Origin: Corynebacterium sp. UBA2622
GTDB lineage: Bacteria > Actinomycetota > Actinomycetes > Mycobacteriales > Mycobacteriaceae
DNA: 64,000 bases
NCBI RefSeq assembly: GCF_002339505.1
Contig: NZ_DDJO01000009.1
Coordinates: forward strand, 88,416-152,415
Direction of reading: 5' to 3'
Both the position numbers and the translations under genes were made by a program. Below the pieces are notes generated by a model that was not told the origin of the DNA, ran no database searches, and saw only the letters and a program-made list of their open reading frames with translations. Positions 10,706-18,797 of the stretch are shown one piece after another. Positions within the stretch are counted from its first letter, which is position 1, and each line of letters opens with the position of its first letter.

Positions 10706-12334
10706 TTAGGCGAGCTCGACGATCTCCATGTACTCGTCGCTCCACATGTCCTCGTCGCCCTCGGGCATGATGATCACCCGCTCCGGCTCGAGGGCCCGCA
10801 CGGCACCCGGGTCGTGGGTGACGAGGACAACAGCACCCGTGTAGGTCTTCAGGGCATCCAGCACCTGCTCACGCGATTGCGGGTCAAGGTTGTTGGTGGG
10901 CTCGTCGAGAAGCAGGACGTTCGCGCGTGAGGAGACGAGGGTGGCGAGGGCGAGGCGCGTCTTCTCGCCGCCTGAGAGGGTGCCGGCCGGCTGGTCGAGC
11001 TTGTCACCCGAGAACATGAACGCGCCGAGAAGGCCGCGCAGGTCTTGCTGACCGGCATCGGGACAGGCCTCGATGGTGTTCTGCCAGACGGACTTCTCGC
11101 CGTCGATGGTGTCGTGCTCCTGGGCGAAGTAGCCGATCTTCAATCCGTGACCGGAGACGAGGCCGCCCTCGCCGTCGGTGCGCTCCACACCCGCGAGCAG
11201 CTTGAGCAGGGTCGTCTTTCCGGCACCGTTGGTGCCCAGCACCACCACGCGCGAGCCCTTGTCGATGGCCAGATCGACGCCCGCAAAGACCTCGAGGGAG
11301 CCGTACATCTTGGTCAAGCCCTTGCCGTGGAGCGGGGTCTTGCCGCAGGGGGCCGGTTCCGGGAAGGAGATGGCTGCGACCTTGTCCGCGACGCGGACAT
11401 CGTCGAGCTCGTTCATCATGCGCTCGGCCCGGGCGAGCATCTGCTTGGCGGCCGCGGCCTTGGTCGCCTTCGCACCCAGCTTGGCGGCCTGCTTCTGCAG
11501 GGCGGCCGACTTCTTCTCCGCGTTGGCGCGCTCGCGGCGCCGCCGGGCCTCGTCGAGGGCCCGGGCGTCCTTGTATTTGGCGAAGCCCATGTTGTACACG
11601 TCGGCCTCGGCGCGTACGGCGTCAAGATACCAAATCTTGTTGCACACGTCCTCGAGGAGCTCGACGTCGTGGGAGATCATCACCAAGCCGCCCTCGTGCT
11701 TGGAGAGGAAGCCGCGCAGCCAGAGGATGGAATCGGCGTCGAGGTGGTTGGTCGGCTCGTCGAGAAGCAGCGTCGTCGTCGACTTTCCCGCCCCGTCGTT
11801 GGCGGCGAAGAGGATTTGGGCGAGCTCGACGCGGCGGCGCTGGCCACCCGAGAGCGTCTTCAGGGGCTGGTCGAGGATGCGCTCGGGAAGACCGAGGTTG
11901 TCACAGATCTGCGCCGCCTCTGCGTCAGCCTCGTACCCGCCGAGCGCGTGGTAGCGCTCCTCGAGGCGGGAGTACTTGTTGATCGCCGCGTCGCGCTTCG
12001 AACCGTCGGAGGACTCCATGATCTCCTGCTGCCGGTCCATGGAGCTGCGCAGCGCGTCCAGACCGCGGGCGGAGAGGACGCGGTCACGGGCGGTCTGCTC
12101 GATGTCACCCTCCTTGGAGTCCTGCGGAAGGTAACCGATCTCGCCGGAGCGGGTCACCGTGCCGGCGTAGGGCTCAGTCTCCCCCGCCAGGATGCGCATC
12201 GTCGTCGTCTTTCCCGCGCCGTTGCGGCCCACGAGACCGATCCGGTCACCCGGCTGGACCCGGAGGTGCTGGCCGGGGGCGTCGAGAAGCGTGCGCGCCC
12301 CTACCCGGACTTCGAAATCATTGGTGACAATCAC
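10706..12334 (-). CDS. ABC-F family ATPase
   Basis: 542 residues with two ATP-binding domains in one chain and no membrane segments, the mark of ABC-F proteins that act on the ribosome. The Walker A motifs are GRNGAGKTT (near residue 40) and GTNGAGKTT (near 360). The signatures are LSGGQRRR and LSGGEKTR, and the Walker B/DEPTNHLD and DEPTNNLD segments follow. The charged linker around residues 240-310 (RRRERANAEKKSAALQKQ) is the tRNA-contacting interdomain arm. The start is GTG, with TAAGGT (12343-12348) eight bases upstream. It resembles the corynebacterial paralogues of EttA/Uup. Antibiotic protection is possible but not indicated. Confidence 0.92.
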   Translation of the reverse strand: MIVTNDFEVRVGARTLLDAPGQHLRVQPGDRIGLVGRNGAGKTTTMRILAGETEPYAGTVTRSGEIGYLPQDSKEGDIEQTARDRVLSARGLDALRSSMDRQQEIMESSDGSKRDAAINKYSRLEERYHALGGYEADAEAAQICDNLGLPERILDQPLKTLSGGQRRRVELAQILFAANDGAGKSTTTLLLDEPTNHLDADSILWLRGFLSKHEGGLVMISHDVELLEDVCNKIWYLDAVRAEADVYNMGFAKYKDARALDEARRRRERANAEKKSAALQKQAAKLGAKATKAAAAKQMLARAERMMNELDDVRVADKVAAISFPEPAPCGKTPLHGKGLTKMYGSLEVFAGVDLAIDKGSRVVVLGTNGAGKTTLLKLLAGVERTDGEGGLVSGHGLKIGYFAQEHDTIDGEKSVWQNTIEACPDAGQQDLRGLLGAFMFSGDKLDQPAGTLSGGEKTRLALATLVSSRANVLLLDEPTNNLDPQSREQVLDALKTYTGAVVLVTHDPGAVRALEPERVIIMPEGDEDMWSDEYMEIVELA

Positions 12335-12368
12335 AACGGGCTACCTTACTACTGCGTGGAAACGGCAA

Positions 12369-12392
12369 AACCGGCGGAGGAATCCGCCGGTT
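12369..12392 (-). terminator. Terminator at the end of the suf operon
   Basis: A perfect 10-base inverted repeat, AACCGGCGGA then GGAA then TCCGCCGGTT. On the minus strand it is followed by a TTTT tail, just after the sufT stop codon. It probably ends the suf transcript. Confidence 0.82.
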
Positions 12393-12406
12393 GGAACGTT
12401 GGGGGT

Positions 12407-12787
12407 TTAGACCGCGAAGCCGAGCGCGCGAAGCTGCTCGCGGCCCTCCTCCGTGATCATCTGCGGGCCCCACGGGGGCATCCACACCCAGTTCAGCTCC
12501 AGCTCGTCGACGGCCGTGTTGCCGATGACGGCCTGGGCTGCCTGCTCCTCGATGACGTCGGTGAGCGGGCAGGCCGGCGAGGTCAGCGTCATGTTGATGA
12601 CGGCCTTGGTGGTCTCACCCTCCTGCTCGATCCACGTGTCGTAGACCAGCCCAAGGTCGACAACGTTGATGCCGAGCTCGGGGTCGATGACGTCGTGCAG
12701 GTACTCCACGACATCGCTGGAGAGCTTGATCTGTCCCTCCGTCTGCTCCGGGCGCTCGCGCGTCCCGTCGTAGGTGCTTTCACTCAT
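12407..12787 (-). CDS. sufT: SUF-associated metal-sulfur assembly factor (MIP18/DUF59)
   Basis: 126 residues. The DUF59/MIP18 core has DPELGINVVDLGLVYD (near residue 35) and the conserved Cys in LTSPACPLTD (near residue 74). Such proteins assist Fe-S cluster transfer to target enzymes. It is the last gene of the suf operon, as in other actinobacteria, 16 bases after sufU. The length is slightly above the family core because of a charged N-terminal tail. Confidence 0.9.
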   Translation of the reverse strand: MSESTYDGTRERPEQTEGQIKLSSDVVEYLHDVIDPELGINVVDLGLVYDTWIEQEGETTKAVINMTLTSPACPLTDVIEEQAAQAVIGNTAVDELELNWVWMPPWGPQMITEEGREQLRALGFAV

Positions 12788-12803
12788 GTTTCAGATTCTC
12801 TTT

Positions 12804-13256
12804 CTAGTTCGCGCGGGATTCCAGCGCGTCGGACGTGGCGGCCTGGAAGGCCTTCCACCCCAGGAGTGCGCACTTCACGCGGGCGGGGAACTTGGCCACA
12901 CCCGCGAAGGCGACGCCGTCGCCAATCTTCTCCGGGTCGCCCTCGAGCTCACCCCGGGAGGTGACCATGGTCTCGAAGGCCCCGAGCTTGTCCATCGCCT
13001 CGTCCACGGGTCGGCCGATGAGCTCCTCCGCCATCACGCTTGCCGACGCCTGGGAGATCGAACACCCCGTCGCGGCGTAGGACACATCCTCCACCGTCTC
13101 TCCGTCGCCCGAGAGGTGCACCCGCAGGGTGATCTCGTCACCGCACGAGGGGTTGACGTGGTGCACCTCCGCCTCGAAGGGGTCGCGCAGGCCGGCGTGC
13201 TGGGGGTTCTTGTAGTGGTCGAGGATGACCTCTTGGTACATCGATTCCAGATTCAT
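12804..13256 (-). CDS. sufU: Fe-S assembly sulfurtransferase SufU
   Basis: 150 residues of the SufU/NifU-N fold. The three conserved cysteines are seen in NPSCGDE, ATGCSISQ and VKCALLGW. The zinc-binding SufU of Gram-positives accepts persulfide sulfur from SufS. The start ATG at 13256 lies three bases before the sufS stop in transcription order, so the genes are translationally coupled. Confidence 0.93.
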   Translation of the reverse strand: MNLESMYQEVILDHYKNPQHAGLRDPFEAEVHHVNPSCGDEITLRVHLSGDGETVEDVSYAATGCSISQASASVMAEELIGRPVDEAMDKLGAFETMVTSRGELEGDPEKIGDGVAFAGVAKFPARVKCALLGWKAFQAATSDALESRAN

Positions 13257-13259
13257 GGC

Positions 13260-14519
13260 TTACACCCCGAAGAATTGCTTGGCTTTGTGGATCGCCGCGA
13301 TGAGCGCGTCGACCTCTTCCTCCGTGTTGTAGAGGTAGAAGCTGGCCCGCCCCGTCGCCTGGACGCCGAGGCCGCGGTGCGCCGGCCACGCGCAGTGGTG
13401 GCCGGTGCGGATGGATACGCCCTCGCTGTCGAGGACCTGGCCCAGGTCGTGAGGATGCAACCCGTCGACGGTGAAGGCGATCGCCCCACCGCGCCTGTCC
13501 GCCGTAAGAGGGCCGGCGATGCGCAAGCCCTCGATCTCCTGCATCTTCTCCAGCGCGCGGCGGGTGAGCACCTGCTCGTGGGCCTGGACCGCGTCCATGC
13601 CGATTTCCCCGAGAAAGTCCACTGCGGCGCCGAGGCCGACGACCTGGCTGGTCATCTGCGTGCCGGCCTCGAAGCGCTGCGGCGACGGGGCGTAGGTTGA
13701 TCGTTCCATCTCCACGACCTCGATCATCGAACCACCCGTGAGGAACGGGGGCAGCTCGTCGAGGATGCTGCCCCGGCCGTACACCACGCCGACACCGGAG
13801 GGACCGAGCATCTTGTGGCCCGAGAAGGCCGCAAAGTCGACATCGAGCGCGTGCAGGTCCACCTTCATGTGCGGCACGGACTGGCAGGCGTCGAGCACCG
13901 TCAGCGCACCGACCTCCTTCGCGCGGCGGACCATCTCGCCGACATCCGCGTGGGCGCCGGTGACGTTGGACTGGTGGGTGAAGGCGACAACCTTCACCGT
14001 CTCGTCCAGTTTCAGGGAGTCGAGGTCGATCCGCCCGTCCGGGGTCATGGAGTACCACTTCAGGCTGGCACCGGTGCGGCGCGCCAGCTCCTGCCACGGC
14101 ACGAGGTTGGCGTGGTGCTCCAGCTCGGTGACGACGATGGTGTCGCTCTCCCCGACGCGGTAGCGCCCGGCCCGGTCGTCGCCGAGAACGTAGGCCACGA
14201 GGTTAAGCCCCTCGGTGGCGTTCTTGGTGAACGCGATCTCGTGCCCCTCGGCCCCGACAAAGGCGGCGATGCGATCGCGCGCCCCCTCGTAGGCGTCGGT
14301 CGCCTCTTCCGCGAGCTGGTAGGAGCCGCGGTGGACCGGGGCGAAGGTGCCCAGCACAAAGTCGCGCTCGGCGTTCCACACGCGTTCCGGTCGCTGCGAG
14401 GTCGCACCGGAGTCGAGGTAAACCAGGGGTTTACCGTCGCGAACGGTGCGGGACAGGATCGGAAACTCCGCGCGGATCGCCTCCACGTTGAGTGTTCCGT
14501 CTGAGTGTGTGTACGCCAT
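13260..14519 (-). CDS. sufS: Cysteine desulfurase SufS
   Basis: 419 residues, a class V aminotransferase-fold PLP enzyme that mobilises sulfur from cysteine. The PLP lysine is in FSGHKMLGPSG (near residue 235) and the active-site Cys in RTGHHCAWPAHRG (near residue 374). TSNV and FTKNATEGLN-type cofactor segments are present. The ATG overlaps the sufC stop codon by one base (TGATG), so translation is coupled. The full-length protein and intact residues argue for activity. Confidence 0.95.
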   Translation of the reverse strand: MAYTHSDGTLNVEAIRAEFPILSRTVRDGKPLVYLDSGATSQRPERVWNAERDFVLGTFAPVHRGSYQLAEEATDAYEGARDRIAAFVGAEGHEIAFTKNATEGLNLVAYVLGDDRAGRYRVGESDTIVVTELEHHANLVPWQELARRTGASLKWYSMTPDGRIDLDSLKLDETVKVVAFTHQSNVTGAHADVGEMVRRAKEVGALTVLDACQSVPHMKVDLHALDVDFAAFSGHKMLGPSGVGVVYGRGSILDELPPFLTGGSMIEVVEMERSTYAPSPQRFEAGTQMTSQVVGLGAAVDFLGEIGMDAVQAHEQVLTRRALEKMQEIEGLRIAGPLTADRRGGAIAFTVDGLHPHDLGQVLDSEGVSIRTGHHCAWPAHRGLGVQATGRASFYLYNTEEEVDALIAAIHKAKQFFGV

Positions 14520-15274
14520 CAGATGAACTTCTCGTAACCCTCTGCCTCGAGGGTGTCGGCCAGGGAGGCATCGCCGGTCTGGACGACCTTGCCGTCGGAG
14601 AAGATGTGGACGTAGTCCGGCTTGACGTAGTTCAGGATGCGCTTGTAGTGCGTGATCATGAGGACTCCGCCGTTGGTTTCCTCCTGGTACTTGTTGATGC
14701 CCTGCGAAACGATGCGCAGCGCGTCGACGTCGAGGCCCGAGTCGGTCTCGTCCATCACGGCGAACTTCGGCTTCATCAGCGCCAGCTGCATGACCTCGTG
14801 GCGCTTCTTCTCACCGCCGGAGAAACCCTCGTTGACGGAGCGCTCCGAGAAGGAGGCGTCCATCTGGAGGGATTCGCGGGCCGCGTTGAGCTCCTGGACC
14901 CACTCCCGCAGCTTCGGCGCCTCACCGCGCATGGCGGTGACGGCGGAGCGCATGAAGTTGGAGGAGGACACGCCCGGCACCTCGACGGGGTACTGCATCG
15001 CCAGGAAAAGGCCGGCGCGGGCGCGCTCGTCGATTTCCATGTCGAGCAGGTTTTCGCCGTCGAGAAGCACCTCGCCGTCGGTCACCTCGTACTTCGGGTG
15101 GCCGGCGAGGGTGTAGGCGAGGGTGGACTTGCCGGAGCCGTTCGGGCCCATGATGGCGTGCGTCTCGCCCGACTTGATGGTGAGGTTGACGCCCTTGAGG
15201 ATGGGGGTCGGCTCCTGGCCCTCCTCGGAGGGGAGGACGTTGGCGTGGAGGTTCTTGATTTCCAAGGTGGACAT
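14519..15274 (-). CDS. sufC: SUF system ATPase SufC
   Basis: 251 residues. Walker A is GPNGSGKST (near residue 42), the signature region is FSGGEKKRHEV (near residue 150) and Walker B is FAVMDETDSGLD. It is the ABC-type ATPase that drives the SufB-SufD scaffold. The gene lies 41 bases after sufD and overlaps sufS by one base. Confidence 0.96.
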   Translation of the reverse strand: MSTLEIKNLHANVLPSEEGQEPTPILKGVNLTIKSGETHAIMGPNGSGKSTLAYTLAGHPKYEVTDGEVLLDGENLLDMEIDERARAGLFLAMQYPVEVPGVSSSNFMRSAVTAMRGEAPKLREWVQELNAARESLQMDASFSERSVNEGFSGGEKKRHEVMQLALMKPKFAVMDETDSGLDVDALRIVSQGINKYQEETNGGVLMITHYKRILNYVKPDYVHIFSDGKVVQTGDASLADTLEAEGYEKFI

Positions 15275-15315
15275 GGGTGGTATTCCGTCTGCTTTCTGTC
15301 GGATCGGGTGTCGTC

Positions 15316-16491
15316 TTAGAGGTTGGCCTGCTCGAGCTCGCCCGAGACGCGGGCGATGAGCTCCTTGCGGACAGACTCAACCGGGATGAGGTTCAACACC
15401 TCGTTGAAGAAGCCGCGGATGATCAGGCGGGTCGCCTCCTCCTCCGGGATGCCGCGGGAGCGCAGGTAGAACACCTGCTCCTCGTCGAAGCGGCCAACGG
15501 TGGCGGCGTGGCCTGCACCGGCGATCTCACCGGTCTCGATCTCCAGGTTCGGGATCGCGTCGGCGCGGGCGCCGTCGGTGAGCACCATGTTGCGGTTGGT
15601 CTCGTAGGTGTCGGTGCCCTGCGCCTCGGCGCGGATGAGGACATCGCCCACCCAGCAGGTGTGCGCGTCGGGCTTGTCGGAGGACTTCTGCCCCTGCAGA
15701 GCGCCCTTGTACAGGACGTTGGACCGGCAGTTCGGCACGGAGTGGTCCACCAGCAGGCGGTTCTCGATGTACTGGCCGTCGTCGGCGAAGTACACACCGG
15801 TCAACTCGGCGTCACCGCCCGGGGCGGTGAAGCTCACTCGCGGGGTGATGCGCACAACCTCGCCGCCGAAGGTGGTGACGGTGTGGCGCAGGGTGGCATC
15901 GCGGCCGAGGACGATCGCTTGGGCGCCGAGGTGCACCGCGTCCACCTCCCACTCCGCGTCCACGACCGCGTGGATGCGCGAACCGTCGCCGAGGACCCAG
16001 TTGACGTTGTCGGCGTGGGTACCGCTGCCTTCGTAATCCACAAGGACGGTGGCGGAGGAGTTCGCCCCGGAAGTTACCAGGATGGTGCCGAAGGTGGTCA
16101 CGTCCGCGCCCGCGCCCGTGACCGTGATGGTGACGGGCTCGCTCAGCTGGGCGTTGTCCGGGATGGTGACAATGGTCCCGGAGGCCGCCGAGCTCCACGC
16201 CTGCGCGGCGACGCGGTCAACGGGGGCACCGGCGGCCCTGAGACGCTCGTCGTCGGGCGAAACCTTTTCGACGGTGACCTCGGACGGGCCCTCGACGGTG
16301 ATCCGCGCCTCCGCGGCGGGCGCGAAGGTGCCGTTGTGGAGGCCGCGGATGCGGCGCAACGGGATGAAGCGCCACACCTCGTCGCGGCCGCCGGGGACCT
16401 CGAAGTCGTCGACGTTAAAGGAGGAGAAGAGGTCGCCCTTGTTGTTGTGGGGCGTTGCCGCCTTGACGGTATCTACCGAAGCTTGGGTCAT
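15316..16491 (-). CDS. sufD: SUF scaffold component SufD
   Basis: 391 residues. The right-handed parallel beta-helix core is recognisable from the C-terminal SufBD domain (LRSRGIPEEEATRLIIRGF near residue 355), and an N-terminal helical part begins MTQASVDTVK. SufD is the partner of SufB in the SufBC2D scaffold where Fe-S clusters are built. The start codon lies 3 bases after the sufB stop codon. Confidence 0.95.
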   Translation of the reverse strand: MTQASVDTVKAATPHNNKGDLFSSFNVDDFEVPGGRDEVWRFIPLRRIRGLHNGTFAPAAEARITVEGPSEVTVEKVSPDDERLRAAGAPVDRVAAQAWSSAASGTIVTIPDNAQLSEPVTITVTGAGADVTTFGTILVTSGANSSATVLVDYEGSGTHADNVNWVLGDGSRIHAVVDAEWEVDAVHLGAQAIVLGRDATLRHTVTTFGGEVVRITPRVSFTAPGGDAELTGVYFADDGQYIENRLLVDHSVPNCRSNVLYKGALQGQKSSDKPDAHTCWVGDVLIRAEAQGTDTYETNRNMVLTDGARADAIPNLEIETGEIAGAGHAATVGRFDEEQVFYLRSRGIPEEEATRLIIRGFFNEVLNLIPVESVRKELIARVSGELEQANL

Positions 16492-16494
16492 TGC

Positions 16495-17943
16495 TTAACC
16501 CACCGATCCTTCCATTTGCAGTTCGATAAGACGGTTGAGCTCCAGCGCGTACTCCATCGGGAGCTCCTTGGCGATGGGCTCGACGAAGCCGCGGACGATC
16601 ATCGCCATGGCCTCCTCCTCCTCGATGCCGCGGGACATGAGGTAGAACAGCTGCTCCTCCGAGACCTTCGACACCTTCGCCTCGTGGCCCAGGGTCACGT
16701 GGTCGTTTCGGATGTCGTTGTAGGGGTAGGTGTCGGAGCGGGAGATGTTGTCCACGAGGAGCGCGTCGCACTCGACGTTGGAGGCCGAGTGGTGGGCGTT
16801 CGGGTGGATCTGCACCAGGCCGCGGTAGGCCGCGCGGCCGCCGCCGCGGGCAACCGACTTGGACACGATCGTCGAGGACGTGTGCGGGGCCATGTGGTTC
16901 ATCTTGGCGCCCGTGTCCTGGAACTGGCCCTCACCGGCGAAGGCGACGGAGAGAACCTCGCCGCGGGCGTGCTCGCCGGTCATCCACACAGCCGGGTACT
17001 TCATGGTCACCTTGGAGCCGATGTTGCCGTCGACCCATTCCATTGTCGCGCCCTCTTCGGCCTTGGCGCGCTTGGTCACCAGGTTGTAGACGTTGTTCGA
17101 CCAGTTCTGGATGGTGGTGTAGCGGCACCGGCCACCCTTCTTGACGATGATCTCCACAACGGCGGAGTGCAGCGAGTCCGACTTGTAGATCGGGGCGGTG
17201 CAGCCCTCGACGTAGTGGACGTAGGCGTCCTCGTCGACGATGATGAGCGTGCGCTCGAACTGGCCCATGTTCTCCGTGTTAATGCGGAAATAGGCCTGCA
17301 GCGGGATGTCCACGTGGACCCCCGGCGGGACGTAGATGAAGGACCCGCCCGACCAGACCGCGGAGTTCAGCGCGGAGAACTTGTTGTCGCCGGCCGGGAT
17401 GACCGAGCCGAAGTACTCCTTGAACAGATCCTCGTGCTCGCGCAGAGCCGTGTCCGTGTCGAGGAAGATGACGCCCTTTGCCTCCAGGTCCTCGCGGATC
17501 TGGTGGTAGACGACCTCGGACTCGTACTGCGCGGCGACGCCCGCGACGAGGCGCTGCTTCTCCGCCTCGGGGATACCGAGCTTGTCGTAGGTGTTCTTGA
17601 TGTCCTCGGGCAGCTCCTCCCAGGAGGCGGCCTGCTTCTCGGTGGAGCGGACGTAGTACTTGATGTTGTCGAAGTCGATGTCGGAGAGGTCGGCACCCCA
17701 CGTCGGCATCGGCTTCTTCTCGAACATCTCCAGGGCCTTGAGGCGCTGGTTCAGCATCCACTCCGGCTCGTTCTTGATCCCGGAGATGTCGCGGACGACA
17801 TCCTCGCTCAGGCCGCGACGCGCGGAGGCGCCGGCAACGTCGGAATCGTGCCACCCGTAATTGTAGGCACCAATGGACTCGATGATTTCGTCGTCGTTCA
17901 TCGGCCGTTCCAGGCCGGGTGCGGGAGTAGGTGTTTCAGTCAC
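16495..17943 (-). CDS. sufB: SUF scaffold component SufB
   Basis: 482 residues from the GTG at 17943 (VTETPTPAPGLER), which has AAAGGAG about 8 bases upstream. A longer open frame to 18063 runs inside sufR and is not used. The SufBD domain has the conserved LMSRGIEEEEAMAMIVRGF near residue 435 and GCTAPIYKSDSLHSA near residue 255. SufB carries the nascent cluster. The gene overlaps the end of sufR by eight bases. Confidence 0.95.
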   Translation of the reverse strand: MTETPTPAPGLERPMNDDEIIESIGAYNYGWHDSDVAGASARRGLSEDVVRDISGIKNEPEWMLNQRLKALEMFEKKPMPTWGADLSDIDFDNIKYYVRSTEKQAASWEELPEDIKNTYDKLGIPEAEKQRLVAGVAAQYESEVVYHQIREDLEAKGVIFLDTDTALREHEDLFKEYFGSVIPAGDNKFSALNSAVWSGGSFIYVPPGVHVDIPLQAYFRINTENMGQFERTLIIVDEDAYVHYVEGCTAPIYKSDSLHSAVVEIIVKKGGRCRYTTIQNWSNNVYNLVTKRAKAEEGATMEWVDGNIGSKVTMKYPAVWMTGEHARGEVLSVAFAGEGQFQDTGAKMNHMAPHTSSTIVSKSVARGGGRAAYRGLVQIHPNAHHSASNVECDALLVDNISRSDTYPYNDIRNDHVTLGHEAKVSKVSEEQLFYLMSRGIEEEEAMAMIVRGFVEPIAKELPMEYALELNRLIELQMEGSVG

Positions 17944-18661
17944 GTTCTCCGCTCCTTTCAGGTAAAGACCTGGCCGGCGTAACCGCAGCCAGGGGAATGT
18001 TGGTCGTGCAGATGCCGTTGCCGTCGGCGATGAGCGCCAGCGGCTGAACGTGCCTCCCGACAAGTGCCGAAATGGCTTCGTGCTCCGCCTCGCAGATCTC
18101 GGGGTGCTCGGCGGCGACGGAGGCGACCGGGCAGTGGTGCTGGCAGATCTGGATTCCGGATCCGGCCCGCGTCACTGTCGCAGCGTACCCGTTGTCGTCC
18201 AGGGCCCCGGCGAGTTCCCGGGCCACCTCTTCGACTTCCTCGCCGGCGGGGTCGGCGACACCCTCCACACCGGCGAGGATCTTGCGGATCCTCTCCCGGG
18301 CAAGGGCCCGCACAGCCTCGTCGCCGCCGATCTCCCGGATCACACCGAGCGCATCGGCTGCAAGTGAGTCGTAGCTGCTGCCGAACTGCTCCCGGCCGGT
18401 GTCCGTGAGGCGGTAATGCTTCGCGGGGCGTCCACGGCCCGCGCCCTCACCGGCGACGGCGTGGCGGCCGCAAGTCTCGGCGAAGCCCTCGTCAACCAGT
18501 TTGTCCAGATGGCGCCTAACGCCCGCGGCGGAGAGCCCGAGGGACTCCCCGATCTCGGACGCCGTGACGGGGCCGAGCTTGAGCAGCAGCGACATGACCT
18601 CACGCCGGGTGTCGCCACCGACAGCGCGCGGCTGGCTGACCTGCTCCTGCCGTTGCGTCAT
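17936..18661 (-). CDS. sufR: Fe-S sensing transcriptional regulator SufR
   Basis: 241 residues. The N-terminal winged helix (residues about 15-90) has ASEIGESLGLSAAGVRRHLD and GRPAKHYRLT, typical of the DeoR/ArsR-like SufR group. The C-terminal half has cysteines in IQICQHHCPVA, PEICEAEHE and GICTTNIP, which in SufR bind a 4Fe-4S cluster. SufR represses the suf operon when clusters are sufficient. It is the first gene of the operon, upstream of and overlapping sufB. It is divergent from mptB. Confidence 0.93.
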   Translation of the reverse strand: MTQRQEQVSQPRAVGGDTRREVMSLLLKLGPVTASEIGESLGLSAAGVRRHLDKLVDEGFAETCGRHAVAGEGAGRGRPAKHYRLTDTGREQFGSSYDSLAADALGVIREIGGDEAVRALARERIRKILAGVEGVADPAGEEVEEVARELAGALDDNGYAATVTRAGSGIQICQHHCPVASVAAEHPEICEAEHEAISALVGRHVQPLALIADGNGICTTNIPLAAVTPARSLPERSGERD

Positions 18662-18695
18662 ATCCTCACCTCTCTCCGACTCCCGCCACGGTGGG

Positions 18696-18744
18696 GTGTG
18701 TTCTTCCGCACACTTCCACCGCCATCTTTTTACAACACTAGTGT
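18696..18744. promoter_or_regulatory. Candidate SufR operators between sufR and mptB
   Basis: Two inverted repeats lie upstream of sufR. GTGTG-N8-CACAC is at 18696-18713. A perfect 10-base palindrome ACACTAGTGT is at 18735-18744. Mycobacterial SufR is reported to bind ACACT...TGTGA-type repeats, so the ACACT half-site is suggestive. Which repeat is used is inference. Confidence 0.4.
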
Positions 18745-18797
18745 GCCGTTATTCATTCCACCCTCCCGGGGCACCCCCTCCGATACACTGTGCTGCC

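Noticed and set aside
15277..17982. 901-codon open frame antisense to sufD/sufB
   Set aside because: Shadow of two recognised genes on the other strand; composition is typical of antisense frames in high-GC DNA.
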